The translations under genes were made by a program, and so were the position numbers. The notes beneath the pieces are model-generated. The model worked only from the letters and a program-made list of their open reading frames with translations. It did not search any database and had not been told where the DNA came from. This document shows, piece after piece, positions 6,231-13,021 of a DNA stretch of 14,398 nt; positions within the stretch are counted from its first letter, which is position 1, and each line of letters begins with the position of its first letter. The DNA is from JAUUZT01 sp964654015 (GTDB taxonomy: Bacteria > Chloroflexota > Dehalococcoidia > GIF9 > AB-539-J10), in contig CAZZHQ010000059.1 in assembly GCA_964654015.1 (NCBI GenBank), positions 1-14,398 of the forward strand. Direction: 5' to 3'.

Positions 6231-7850
6231 TTATCCTATGAAAGGTAGGATTACTGCCGAAGGATGCTTATGGTCATGGAATACTTGCTGATGGGCAACC
6301 TTCATTGCTGTTCCTGTGGCCAGTGATTCACTCGTTCCAAGATTACGATTCCAACGGGGAAAAGCACCACTGGATACCTGTATCCGGATCTGGTGTCCTT
6401 TCTTGAAGTGATATGCGGTAGGCCACATCTCGACTATTGCTTTGATAGTACCATCAGGCTGAGGAGATGGTCTACCAGGAAATAATCTCTGCAATCCGTC
6501 ACATACATTTAGACTCTTACCGGATGGTTCAATATCGCATATTTTAACGAAGAAATCGGTATGCTCAAGACTTGACTTGATAAATAATTCGGCAGATACC
6601 GGTCCAATCAGCTCGATATCACTATTCAGGATATCGCTGGTATAAGTAAGGATATCGGGCCTAGATTCAAGAGAGCAATTGTCTTTAACCGGACGTCCTG
6701 TTGAAGCGCCACCGACACTGGGAGTGGGGTCAGCAGGATTGTATACATAATTGTCTGGCTCGGAGATTTCCGGTCGAGCCTCTGATAGGCCATGACCTGG
6801 TTGAAGATACCAATGCTGTAGTTTCATGCCCGGAGGAGGCCAGAACGGGAACTCGCGCCATTCCTTTATGCCCATCACGAAGATACGCACAGGCGCTTCA
6901 CGAAGACCTTCACGCTTGTTCAGCATGTGCGCCCGCAACCAGATGATTCCCTCTCGTGATTCCGGTAATGACGCCCTACCATGAGTCCATGGACCGACTG
7001 TTAGATAAGGGGCGCGTCCAGCTTCTTTCATAGTGTTATAGTCGCGAATGGCGAGAGGCAGGAAGAAGTCATACCAGCCACTGATAATATGATTGGGGGC
7101 TGTTATCATGGAAACAGCATCGCTATTGTCACCCGGAGCCCACCATTTATCTCCAGGAAGGTAGTGTGCTAACCATTCCCGCCAAAACCTGTTTTCGTGA
7201 CCGATCAGTACCATATCAAGTTCGGTGAGCGGGAGGTGCCGGGCTAGTTTGGCCCGGCGTTTATTACCTGTCATAGTATCGAGGATCGATAGCAACGATT
7301 TATGCTGGGAGTCCACAACATGCATCCAGAATAGAAAGACCTCCAAACACAAAGCATCTCCGGAGTATAGCATGTCACGGAAATTGGAGCCTGCAGACTG
7401 CGTTGATATGGCTTTCAGTATGGAGCCGGCGTTACGTGCTATCGCCCACTGCGAGTATCCGTGATAGCTGGAACCTGATGTACAAAGTTCTCCATTAAAC
7501 CACTCCTGCTGCTTCAGCCATGCAATTACTCCTGCGGTATCATCACGTTCCGATAAGAAGGGGGTATACTCACCGGTCGAGCCGAAACTACCTCGACTGC
7601 TCACTACCACTGCGTTGAATCCCTGTTCAGCAATAAGCTCAGAAAAGTAACTTGCCCTGGTTCTATTGCTATAAACGGAACAAATCAGTTGGGTGGGTCG
7701 TTTTCCTGAGAGACGCGGATAATAGTGATTGGCTAACAATATAGCACCGTCCGGCATCGGTATCTTTAGGTCTTTTTCAACAGCTATGTCATGGGTTTCT
7801 GCAGGCGGTAGCTTAATCATCATTGCAATAAGGCGACTCATTATACCCAT
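6231..7850 (-). CDS. CocE/NonD family hydrolase (X-Pro dipeptidyl-peptidase S15 domain)
   Basis: About 539 residues from ATG 7850; ATG 7841 is an equally possible start. The longer frame to 7940 would begin upstream of its own -10 box and is rejected. It is a serine hydrolase cleaving esters, amides or acyl groups in the cytoplasm. The alpha/beta-hydrolase core shows the nucleophile in G-S-S-Y-H-G, the acid in SGWYD and the His in VGPWTHG, so the triad is complete. The SRGSFGSTGE region and RDDTAGVIAWL are typical of S15/CocE. The C-terminal half is the jelly-roll domain of the family (TYTSDILNSDIELIGPVSAE and a late RIQVSSGAFPRWNRN). The MFS carrier lies directly upstream on the same strand, so uptake followed by hydrolysis of an ester or amide is a reasonable guess. 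Its promoter block is shared with HEPN/MNT module 2. Confidence 0.9.
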   Translation of the reverse strand: MGIMSRLIAMMIKLPPAETHDIAVEKDLKIPMPDGAILLANHYYPRLSGKRPTQLICSVYSNRTRASYFSELIAEQGFNAVVVSSRGSFGSTGEYTPFLSERDDTAGVIAWLKQQEWFNGELCTSGSSYHGYSQWAIARNAGSILKAISTQSAGSNFRDMLYSGDALCLEVFLFWMHVVDSQHKSLLSILDTMTGNKRRAKLARHLPLTELDMVLIGHENRFWREWLAHYLPGDKWWAPGDNSDAVSMITAPNHIISGWYDFFLPLAIRDYNTMKEAGRAPYLTVGPWTHGRASLPESREGIIWLRAHMLNKREGLREAPVRIFVMGIKEWREFPFWPPPGMKLQHWYLQPGHGLSEARPEISEPDNYVYNPADPTPSVGGASTGRPVKDNCSLESRPDILTYTSDILNSDIELIGPVSAELFIKSSLEHTDFFVKICDIEPSGKSLNVCDGLQRLFPGRPSPQPDGTIKAIVEMWPTAYHFKKGHQIRIQVSSGAFPRWNRNLGTSESLATGTAMKVAHQQVFHDHKHPSAVILPFIG

Positions 7851-7889
7851 TATGGGCACGATTATACCCCTGTTTAACATCGGTAGCAA
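7846..7889 (-). promoter_or_regulatory. Promoter and operator of the hydrolase gene, duplicate of the HEPN/MNT module 2 promoter
   Basis: Minus strand: -35 TTGCTA (7884-7889), 17-base spacer, -10 TATAAT (7861-7866), then the imperfect inverted repeat ACCCAT-T-ATGGGC. Thirty bases (7846-7875) are identical to 3503-3532. Outside that core the GCAACA at the -35 is also kept. The ATG at 7850 falls inside the repeat, so translation either begins almost leaderless or at ATG 7841. Confidence 0.62.
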
Positions 7890-7930
7890 CAGATTCAAGC
7901 ACCCTGCCCTTTTCGTCAAGGAGTACAAAC

Positions 7931-7943
7931 AACGAAGCAATCT
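7931..7943. repeat. Truncated REP-like element
   Basis: AACGAAGCAATCT is one arm of the widespread GTCATTGCGAG...GAAGCAATCT repeat, also seen at 2358-2386. It lies in the 78 bases by which the spacer between this MFS gene and its promoter block exceeds the spacer at the MFS relic (3547-3566), so it may mark an insertion. Confidence 0.35.
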
Positions 7944-7986
7944 GGGAAGATGGGATCAAGGGGTAGAAGCATCTCTTTCCAGAAGA

Positions 7987-9255
7987 CTACTCTTCTACTT
8001 TAACTGCTTTCGGCATCTTCCAGATAAGGAACATGGCCATGATAGAGAAGCCTGCCGCAACAAGCCAGACGTTCTGATAGCTGCCCCAGTTATCAAATAC
8101 CAACCCTGCCATTGGCGGTCCCAGGACTGCACCCGTCACGCTGATGCCCATTAAAAAGCCAAATATGCTTCCGAAGTTCTCCCTGCCAAACATTTCTTGC
8201 AGCAGAGCCGCCCTCATGGTGTTATTGCCCCCGTAACCTATACAAAAAAGCAGCAGGAAGGGAAAAAGTAGCCAGGTACCCACCGTGGCTGTATACTCGA
8301 AACAGACAAGTCCAAGACACATCAGTGCAAAACCAACCACCGTCACCACTCTTTTATCAACCCTGTCTGCAATCCAGCCCATTCCAAGACGGCCAACCAC
8401 ACTGACTAACGGTATAGCCATAGCAATCATGCCGGCTGTCGACCGGGCAATTCCGATACTGCCCAGATACGGCATTACGTGAGTCACCACCGCACCGGTT
8501 GATAAATGGAAACAAGCATATGCCAGCGATATGTGCCAGAATACGCTGCTTTTCAAAGCTCGCCTGACACCGATACTTTTTTTAATTGGTGGCAATGCCC
8601 TGTCAATATGGCCCGTATCTGCTCTTGCCTTACCAGGGTCATCCCCATCGGGCAGATAGCCATACTGCTCCGGTTTGTGCCTGAATAATAGAGATAACGG
8701 CGTAATCAGGCACAGTGCGCCAAGAGCAAGAATTGCCAATGCTGTTCTCCACTCGTAGCTGTCTATCAATCTGACTATTACTGGAATCAGTAATCCACTG
8801 AGGCCAAAACCACAGGAGGCGATTCCGATGGCAAGTCCTATTTTTCTTTTAAACCAGTTCGCCACCGTCGTCATCAGCGAAGTCATGGAGCAACAGCTCA
8901 CCCCCACTGCTATTACTGTAAAAGCTGTATAGTACATCAGCAGCGATGTAGTACGACTGAGCAGCAATAAACCAAGCGCGAGGATTATTGAGCCGGTGAA
9001 TATAAGCCGCCTTGGCCCCCAGCGATCGATAAGTATTCCGAAAATCGGAGCCAGCAGTCCACCTTCAAGGCCACGCAACGAAGCGCCCAGCGATATCTGT
9101 GTGTAGCTCCAGCCAAACTCATCGGCTATAGGCTCAATAAATGCGGTAAATCCATAGGAAACAACTCCGGCCATGTACAGGGCAATCAGCACGGAGGCGC
9201 CAACCAGCCACCAGCCGTAGAATATCTTGTGCGGCTTCAGGCTTGAATCTGTCAT
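7987..9255 (-). CDS. MFS transporter, OFA/MCT-like (copy 2, complete)
   Basis: 422 residues, twelve predicted helices, in the oxalate/formate antiporter-like branch of the major facilitator superfamily. Marks are FYGWWLVGASV in helix 1, LIDRWGPRR in loop 2-3, TTVANWFKRKIGLA before helix 5, GFGLSG, the FRHKPEQYGYLPDGDDP central loop, VGRLGMGWIADRVDKR in loop 8-9 and ARSTAGM in helix 8. It resides in the cytoplasmic membrane and probably moves a monocarboxylate or related organic acid (inference). It is the closest relative of the partial carrier at 1-928, and the fragment at 3567-3653 is a third copy. The hydrolase lies 136 bases downstream on the same strand but has its own promoter. Start ATG 9255 has only a weak ribosome binding site behind a short inverted repeat. 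Confidence 0.93.
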   Translation of the reverse strand: MTDSSLKPHKIFYGWWLVGASVLIALYMAGVVSYGFTAFIEPIADEFGWSYTQISLGASLRGLEGGLLAPIFGILIDRWGPRRLIFTGSIILALGLLLLSRTTSLLMYYTAFTVIAVGVSCCSMTSLMTTVANWFKRKIGLAIGIASCGFGLSGLLIPVIVRLIDSYEWRTALAILALGALCLITPLSLLFRHKPEQYGYLPDGDDPGKARADTGHIDRALPPIKKSIGVRRALKSSVFWHISLAYACFHLSTGAVVTHVMPYLGSIGIARSTAGMIAMAIPLVSVVGRLGMGWIADRVDKRVVTVVGFALMCLGLVCFEYTATVGTWLLFPFLLLFCIGYGGNNTMRAALLQEMFGRENFGSIFGFLMGISVTGAVLGPPMAGLVFDNWGSYQNVWLVAAGFSIMAMFLIWKMPKAVKVEE

Positions 9256-9264
9256 CCGGATTCA

Positions 9265-9278
9265 CTCATAAATATGAG
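9265..9278. promoter_or_regulatory. Short inverted repeat just upstream of the MFS copy 2 start
   Basis: CTCATA-AA-TATGAG is a perfect six-base inverted repeat with a two-base gap, ending nine bases before the ATG (9255). It covers the position where a ribosome binding site would be, so it could be an operator or a small hairpin limiting translation. No function can be assigned from sequence alone. Confidence 0.3.
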
Positions 9279-9411
9279 GTGCCTCTTACGCTTATAACCG
9301 CATTTGCCCTTTAAACTGGAAAGAAACAAACAACCTATAGCCAATTGTACTGTCCCTTCAGAAATCGGAATACAGTTAAAATAGTCCCATGGACTGCCTT
9401 TTCTGTTAATT

Positions 9412-9454
9412 ATTATATCACGTGAAGTCATTGCTACCTTTCCTCTGAAATAAT
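9412..9454 (-). pseudogene. Relic of a HEPN gene 3' end
   Basis: These 43 bases match 2501-2543 without a gap; I count 35 identical positions. The matched source region spans the last codons of the module 2 HEPN gene (AIISAEK, stop) and 22 bases of its downstream flank. Here the minus strand reads LIISEER and TAG. Because similarity continues past the stop codon, it reflects shared DNA ancestry and not chance protein similarity. Nothing of the remaining HEPN gene or its MNT partner is seen upstream. It lies in the 463-base gene-free stretch 9256-9718. Confidence 0.5.
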
Positions 9455-9470
9455 GAGGGGCAGGGACACC

Positions 9471-9533
9471 AAACTCTAAACACTAATTACTAAATACTAA
9501 ACGAATTCACAGTACTGAACTCTAAACCCAAAA
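9471..9533. repeat. Degenerate ACTAAA-type tract
   Basis: A short tract rich in repeated ACTCTAAAC, ACTAA and TACTAAA units, with the 9-base string ACTCTAAAC near 9474 and TGAACTCTAAACC near 9517. It looks like an imperfect tandem expansion in non-coding DNA, next to repeat A copy 2. No ORF or RNA signature is evident. Confidence 0.35.
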
Positions 9534-9554
9534 CCTGATGCCCTGTCACCACCC

Positions 9555-9632
9555 GATACCGGGTAGATTCCTGCTAAGTGCTTTCGCAGGCATAAGTTTC
9601 GTAGGAATAACAAAGAAGGTGGCAGGAGCAAC
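9555..9632. repeat. Dispersed structured repeat A, copy 2
   Basis: Shares GGGTAGATTCCTGCTA, TGCTTTCGCAGGCA, GTTTCG, AGGAA and GGCAGG in order with 2387-2463, in the same orientation. It keeps the inner CTTTCG hairpin, but the outer arm has one change (GCAGGAA has become GTAGGAA). It lies upstream of the enolase-superfamily gene and is not accompanied by the REP element that abuts copy 1. Confidence 0.55.
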
Positions 9633-9675
9633 ACCCTGCTACGTCAAATGGCTGGATTCAATATCCTCCTGTTTT

Positions 9676-9710
9676 TGCTATACTCTCAGGCAAAATACAC
9701 AGAACGGAGG
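9676..9710 (+). promoter_or_regulatory. Extended -10 promoter and ribosome binding site of the enolase-superfamily gene
   Basis: TGCTATACT (9676-9684) is a TGn-extended -10 box with one mismatch. No convincing -35 is seen. GGAGG (9706-9710) stands eight bases before ATG 9719. The arrangement is the same as at the ABC exporter operon (TGCTATAAT then AAGGAG). Confidence 0.5.
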
Positions 9711-9718
9711 AAACTGCG

Positions 9719-10921
9719 ATGAAGATAACGAATATCGAGTCATTCCTGGTAGATGGCGGCTGGCGTCCGTGGATCTATACCAAAATCGAGACGGATGATG
9801 GCGTCATCGGCTATGGCGAGTGCAGCGACGTAAGGACACCGCAGGCGGTCGTTGGCGCTATAGAGGACATGAAACCATTCCTGCTTGGCAAGGACCCGCG
9901 AGCCTTCGAGATGCGCTACTGGGACATGAAGCGACGAATGCGCCAGGGACTGGGAGGCGTCGCCGCCAAGGCAATGGCAGGGCTGGAACTGGCAATGGTC
10001 GACCTGAAAGCAAAAGCCCTCGGTATTTCGGTAGTCGAGCTGTTCGGCGGTCCCCTCAGAGAAAAAATAAGACTCTACTGGACTCACTGTGGAACCGCCA
10101 GGGTTTTTGCAGGCGATTTATACGGTACACCGCCCATCAGAACTATGAAAGACATCGATAACCTAGGGAAGGAAGTAGTACAGAAAGGCTATACTGCCTT
10201 GAAAACAAATATCGTTTTCCCGGGCGAGCCTGCCACGGCTCACTTCGGTGGGTTTGGAGGTGGACCCGGCAGTACCGACCAGGTAGCCTCAATTTCCCTG
10301 CTCAATCATATAGAAAAGCTGATTGGCACCTTCCGCGATGCGGTCGGCAAGGATATAGACATCTGCCTTGACCTCAACTTCAACTTCAAGCCTGAAGGCT
10401 GTATGCGCATCGCCAAACTGATGGAACAATTCAACCTGCTGTGGCTTGAGCTGGATATGTACACTCCCGAAGCCATCCTGCAAATAAAGCAGTCAACCAG
10501 CACAAAGATATGCACCGGCGAAAACCTGTTCGCCATGCGGGAGTATATCCCTTATTTCCAGCTACACGCCGCCGATATCTTCATGATAGATACTCCGTGG
10601 AATGGTTTCAGCCAGTCGAAGAAGATAGGCGACCTTGCCGAGGTATATCAGTTGAACGTTGCCCCTCATAACTACTACAGCCATCTTTCCACCTTTATCA
10701 GTGCCAGCCTCTGCGCTGTGCTGCCCAACGTGCGTATCATGGAGATAGAGGTCGATGACGTGTCATGGAAGGACGAGCTGGTGACCCGGACACCTGAGAT
10801 TATCGACGGCTACATGACCACTCCTGAAGGCCCGGGTTGGGGCACCGAATTGAACGAACAGGCTCTCAGGGAGCATCCCTGGGTTCCCAATAAGGCGATA
10901 GATAGATTTGTGAAAAGATAG
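9719..10921 (+). CDS. Mandelate racemase/muconate lactonizing enzyme family protein (enolase superfamily)
   Basis: 400 residues. The N-terminal capping domain (1-125) carries GWRPWIYTKIETDDG and GYGECSD. The barrel supplies three metal ligands: D218 in CLDLNFNF, E244 in LLWLELD and E268 in ICTGENLF. His 317 in VAPHN, with an Asp (286 or 291) in DIFMIDTPW, would form the His-Asp dyad of the mandelate racemase subgroup. At the second strand the usual K-x-K reads K162-T-N164, so only one Lys is present. Members abstract a proton alpha to a carboxylate; most with this dyad dehydrate or racemise sugar acids. The substrate is unknown; a galactonate- or glucarate-like acid dehydratase is a guess. 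It stands alone as a transcript, divergent from the MFS and hydrolase genes, with which it might form an organic-acid uptake and breakdown set. Confidence 0.9.
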   Translation: MKITNIESFLVDGGWRPWIYTKIETDDGVIGYGECSDVRTPQAVVGAIEDMKPFLLGKDPRAFEMRYWDMKRRMRQGLGGVAAKAMAGLELAMVDLKAKALGISVVELFGGPLREKIRLYWTHCGTARVFAGDLYGTPPIRTMKDIDNLGKEVVQKGYTALKTNIVFPGEPATAHFGGFGGGPGSTDQVASISLLNHIEKLIGTFRDAVGKDIDICLDLNFNFKPEGCMRIAKLMEQFNLLWLELDMYTPEAILQIKQSTSTKICTGENLFAMREYIPYFQLHAADIFMIDTPWNGFSQSKKIGDLAEVYQLNVAPHNYYSHLSTFISASLCAVLPNVRIMEIEVDDVSWKDELVTRTPEIIDGYMTTPEGPGWGTELNEQALREHPWVPNKAIDRFVKR

Positions 10922-10957
10922 GTAACATTTTAGTCCAGAAACAGGAGTATATCCGTT

Positions 10958-11089
10958 GTGGACTACACCGTGTACTTCTTTACCCAAGCGGGGATCGTGG
11001 TCAAGTCACGTATTACCGTATCTCATGCTCGCTTTGTGTCGTTCAGCGAGTGCAACGTTTATTGCGAGAATAACGTAACCAGTTTCTGA
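10958..11089 (+). CDS. Doubtful 43-codon ORF overlapping the mazF 3' end
   Basis: GTG 10958 follows AGGAG by about ten bases and opens a frame starting VDYTVYFFTQAGIVVKSRIT and ending at TGA 11087-11089. It overlaps the convergent mazF gene by 31 bases. No family is recognised and there is no clear membrane or signal segment. The ribosome binding site is the only argument for it. It may be a remnant or chance. The rest of the 10922-11058 gap shows only a weak CTCGC/GCGAG stem without a T-run. Confidence 0.15.
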   Translation: MDYTVYFFTQAGIVVKSRITVSHARFVSFSECNVYCENNVTSF

Positions 11090-11406
11090 AGTACCTCAGA
11101 AATTGTCTCCTCCGGCAAGGCGCATATCAACTCAGCATTTCGAGCGCGCCAATCCAGGCTTTTGACCTGGTCAGATAGAATTGCACCAGCTACCGGCAAC
11201 CCCGCAGGAAGAAGCACCTCGAATGGGTAGCCCTTGACCTGGTTGGTGACTGGACAAAGGACAGCCAGTCCTGTCTTGCCGTTATAGTTTTGAGGTGATA
11301 GCACCACGGCAAGACGACGGCCCGCCTGCTCGTGTCCTGCTTGTGGATTCAAAGTAATCCACACCACGTCCCCGCATTCAGGCACATATGTCCGGGAACT
11401 TACCAC
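11059..11406 (-). CDS. mazF: MazF endoribonuclease toxin
   Basis: 115 residues, the same length range as Escherichia coli MazF and similar along its full length. It has YVPECGDVVWITLNPQAGHE (compare YVPDMGDLIWVDFDPTKGSE), then QAGRRLAVVLSP, YNGKTGLAVLCPVTNQVKGY, PFEV and SDQVKSLDWRARNAE. The catalytic Arg in QAGRR and the Thr in PVTNQ are retained, so an active sequence-specific mRNA interferase is predicted, cleaving free cellular mRNA when MazE is lost. The start is GTG 11406, giving the overlap GTGGTAA with the mazE stop. This ensures coupled translation and antitoxin excess. Its target triplet or pentamer cannot be read from the sequence. Confidence 0.95.
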   Translation of the reverse strand: MVSSRTYVPECGDVVWITLNPQAGHEQAGRRLAVVLSPQNYNGKTGLAVLCPVTNQVKGYPFEVLLPAGLPVAGAILSDQVKSLDWRARNAELICALPEETISEVLQKLVTLFSQ

Positions 11407-11642
11407 ATTTCGTTCCCTGCGGCGGAACCGGTATCAACCTCATTATGCAAGTTGTCCATGGTGACTTTTGCCAGGAGTTGTTTAAGTGTCGGCTTCGGTT
11501 TAGCTACAGGGGTTATTACAAGTTTCCCATCCGCCAGCGACATTTCAATAGTCGTTTCTCTCTGGAGTCCTACTTCGTCGGCGAAAGATTTGGGGATACG
11601 TAATGCGAGGCTATTGCCCCATTTCTGGATGCGGGTTTTCAT
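11400..11642 (-). CDS. mazE: MazE antitoxin (AbrB/SpoVT-type DNA-binding)
   Basis: 80 residues. The N-terminal half is the swapped-hairpin DNA-binding domain: IQKWGNSLALRIPKSFADEV then a DGKLVITPV strand, matching RWGNSPAVRIP and DGKLIIEPV of E. coli MazE. The acidic, flexible C-terminal tail (TMDNLHNEVDTGSAAGNEMW) resembles the toxin-binding tail NLHENIDWG...EVW. It neutralises MazF and, with it, represses its own promoter. GGAGG (11649-11653) lies six bases before the ATG, a strong site as expected for an antitoxin. It precedes mazF with a 7-base overlap. Confidence 0.94.
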   Translation of the reverse strand: MKTRIQKWGNSLALRIPKSFADEVGLQRETTIEMSLADGKLVITPVAKPKPTLKQLLAKVTMDNLHNEVDTGSAAGNEMW

Positions 11643-11659
11643 ATCAAACCTCCATGTCT

Positions 11660-11700
11660 GTATCTACAATGATGATACTATTCCTGAAGTTTTCTGTCAA
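11660..11700 (-). promoter_or_regulatory. mazEF promoter with overlapping inverted repeat
   Basis: Minus strand: perfect -35 TTGACA (11695-11700), 17-base spacer, -10 TATCAT (11672-11677). The inverted repeat GTATC (11660-11664) and GATAC (11674-11678) spans the -10 and the transcription start, the expected place for MazE/MazEF autorepression. It is the best housekeeping-type promoter in the window. Confidence 0.72.
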
Positions 11701-11877
11701 ATCTATCTCTATGACAGGGATATTCATTCTTTAACTGTTCATCTTCTGGTTAAGCCTATTCGCGGGAATCAGCCAGTTATACAAAGGAGAATTCAGCTTG
11801 TGGGTAAAAACTATCTGCATTTCTTGGGAAAAGTGGACATGGAGCAGAGGGGTGATTTCAGAAACTTAATAGTCAAG

Positions 11878-11904
11878 TGAACCTTTTTGCCCGGAACTGC
11901 CTAT
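11878..11904 (+). promoter_or_regulatory. ECF-type promoter of the SIMPL lipoprotein gene
   Basis: TGAACCTTT (11878-11886) as -35 and TGCCTAT (11898-11904) as -10, that is GAAC-N16-GCCT. The same string TGAACCTTT, the same spacing and TGTCTAT occur upstream of the ECF sigma gene (13717-13743). GAAC and GTC-type elements at this distance are the classic recognition pattern of ECF sigma factors. A leader of about 100 bases would follow, with a TTGAT-AGT-ATCAA hairpin at 11980-11992. Confidence 0.6.
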
Positions 11905-11919
11905 ATATAATTATATATA
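11902..11919. repeat. Perfect 18-base AT palindrome
   Basis: TATATATAATTATATATA is self-complementary over its full length and starts inside the ECF-type -10. TATAAT at 11916-11921 overlaps its right end and could serve a housekeeping sigma factor. It may act as a melting region or a binding site. Low complexity makes a specific role uncertain. Confidence 0.4.
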
Positions 11920-12011
11920 ATATAGATGAGTATATCGGAGAAAGACAATGTAAAGGTAACATAAAAGTGACAAACGTATTTGATAGTATCAACCGATTAA
12001 AGGAGGTTAAC

Positions 12012-12839
12012 ATGAAGAAAGGTATCATCGTAATATTTAGTTTGATGCTGGTGGTATTGCTGATAGTCGGCATTATGGGCTGTAGTAGCAACAACCCGGT
12101 GGATAATACATTTGCGGCGACGACGCCCGCAGCTACGTCGGCGGCCCCCGAAGTAAACATATCTCTCAATACACAGACAGAGGGTATCTGGGTCAGCGGC
12201 ACCGGCAAAGTAACCGTAACTCCTGACATCGCCCTGCTTCAGCTAGGTATTGAGGCACAGGAGGCAAGCGTCGCCGAGGCAAAGGCAAAAGCTTCTGAAG
12301 CAATGGAAAGGGTAATGACAGCACTGGCTGACAGCGGCGTGGCTGAGAAGGACATCCAGACGCAGAACTTCCGCATCCGCCAGAGAACACGCTGGGATGA
12401 TATGCTGCAGGATGAGGTGGTCGTTGGTTACCGGGTAACCAACGATGTTATCGCCAAGATAAGAGATTTAGAGAAAACTGGCGATGTCATTGATGCCGTA
12501 GTAGCAGCCGGTGGCGATTATACCCGTATCGACGACCTGAACTTCTCTGTCGACGATCCAACAGCCTACTATGACGAAGCCAGGGAACAGGCGATGGCCG
12601 ATGCAAAGGGCAAGGCGGAGAAAATAGCCGACCTTGCCGGAATGAAGCTGGGTGATGCAACCTACATTACCGAGAGCAGTTCATCTTCCCTCTACAACTA
12701 CATCAGCTACGGCATGGCTATGCCCAGCCCTGCACCGACGCCGGCAATGGTAACTGAAACTCCACCCATAAGCCCCGGGGAGGTTGAGATTAGCATCAAT
12801 ATGCAGGTAGCCTATAGCATAGCGGCAAAATCAGATTAA
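12012..12839 (+). CDS. SIMPL-domain (DUF541) lipoprotein
   Basis: 275 residues. The start ATG 12012 is chosen because AGGAGG (12001-12006) stands five bases upstream and the protein then begins with a perfect lipoprotein signal: MKK, a hydrophobic stretch and lipobox GIMGC with Cys at residue 24. An upstream in-frame ATG at 11877 lies in the promoter and is rejected. After a Thr/Ala/Pro-rich linker the SIMPL domain follows: VSGTGKVTVTPDIALLQLGI, the helix AKASEAMERVMTALADSGV, KDIQTQNFRIRQ, GYRVTNDVIAKI, then AREQAMADAKGKAEKIADLAG. These are the hallmarks of DUF541/YggE-like proteins, which are envelope or periplasmic and linked to oxidative or envelope stress with unknown chemistry. Its promoter matches that of the ECF sigma gene, so it is probably a target of that sigma factor. 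Confidence 0.9.
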   Translation: MKKGIIVIFSLMLVVLLIVGIMGCSSNNPVDNTFAATTPAATSAAPEVNISLNTQTEGIWVSGTGKVTVTPDIALLQLGIEAQEASVAEAKAKASEAMERVMTALADSGVAEKDIQTQNFRIRQRTRWDDMLQDEVVVGYRVTNDVIAKIRDLEKTGDVIDAVVAAGGDYTRIDDLNFSVDDPTAYYDEAREQAMADAKGKAEKIADLAGMKLGDATYITESSSSSLYNYISYGMAMPSPAPTPAMVTETPPISPGEVEISINMQVAYSIAAKSD

Positions 12840-12850
12840 TTTGCAGGTGG

Positions 12851-12911
12851 AGACCTCGGGTAGAACCATCCCTACGTCTGGCGTCATCCCAGGTTTTGCC
12901 CGAAGTCTTTT
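12851..12911 (+). terminator. Possible Rho-independent terminator after the SIMPL gene
   Basis: AGACCTCGGG (12851-12860) can pair with CCCGAAGTCT (12899-12908) with one mismatch, followed by TTTT (12908-12911). The loop is long (38 bases), which weakens the call, but the position 12 bases after the stop codon fits. Confidence 0.4.
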
Positions 12912-13021
12912 AACGTAAATTCAGAATATTAATAGAATTAACGAAACATTAATATTTGCATTGTATATTGCTTCATGTGAGAATAACATTTATATGAATG
13001 GACTCTTAAAAACACATATAG

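Noticed and set aside
11332..11880. 182-codon plus-strand ORF across mazEF, or its last 26 codons from GTG 11800 behind AAGGAG
   Set aside because: It is antisense to the well-supported mazE gene and promoter. The short 3' part has a ribosome binding site but no recognisable feature and ends inside the ECF promoter.
12863..12886. A third GAAC-N16-GTCA pair upstream of the small membrane protein genes
   Set aside because: It lacks the CTTT after GAAC and the CTAT after GTC, lies inside the loop of the probable terminator, and is about 135 bases from the next start, so chance is likely.
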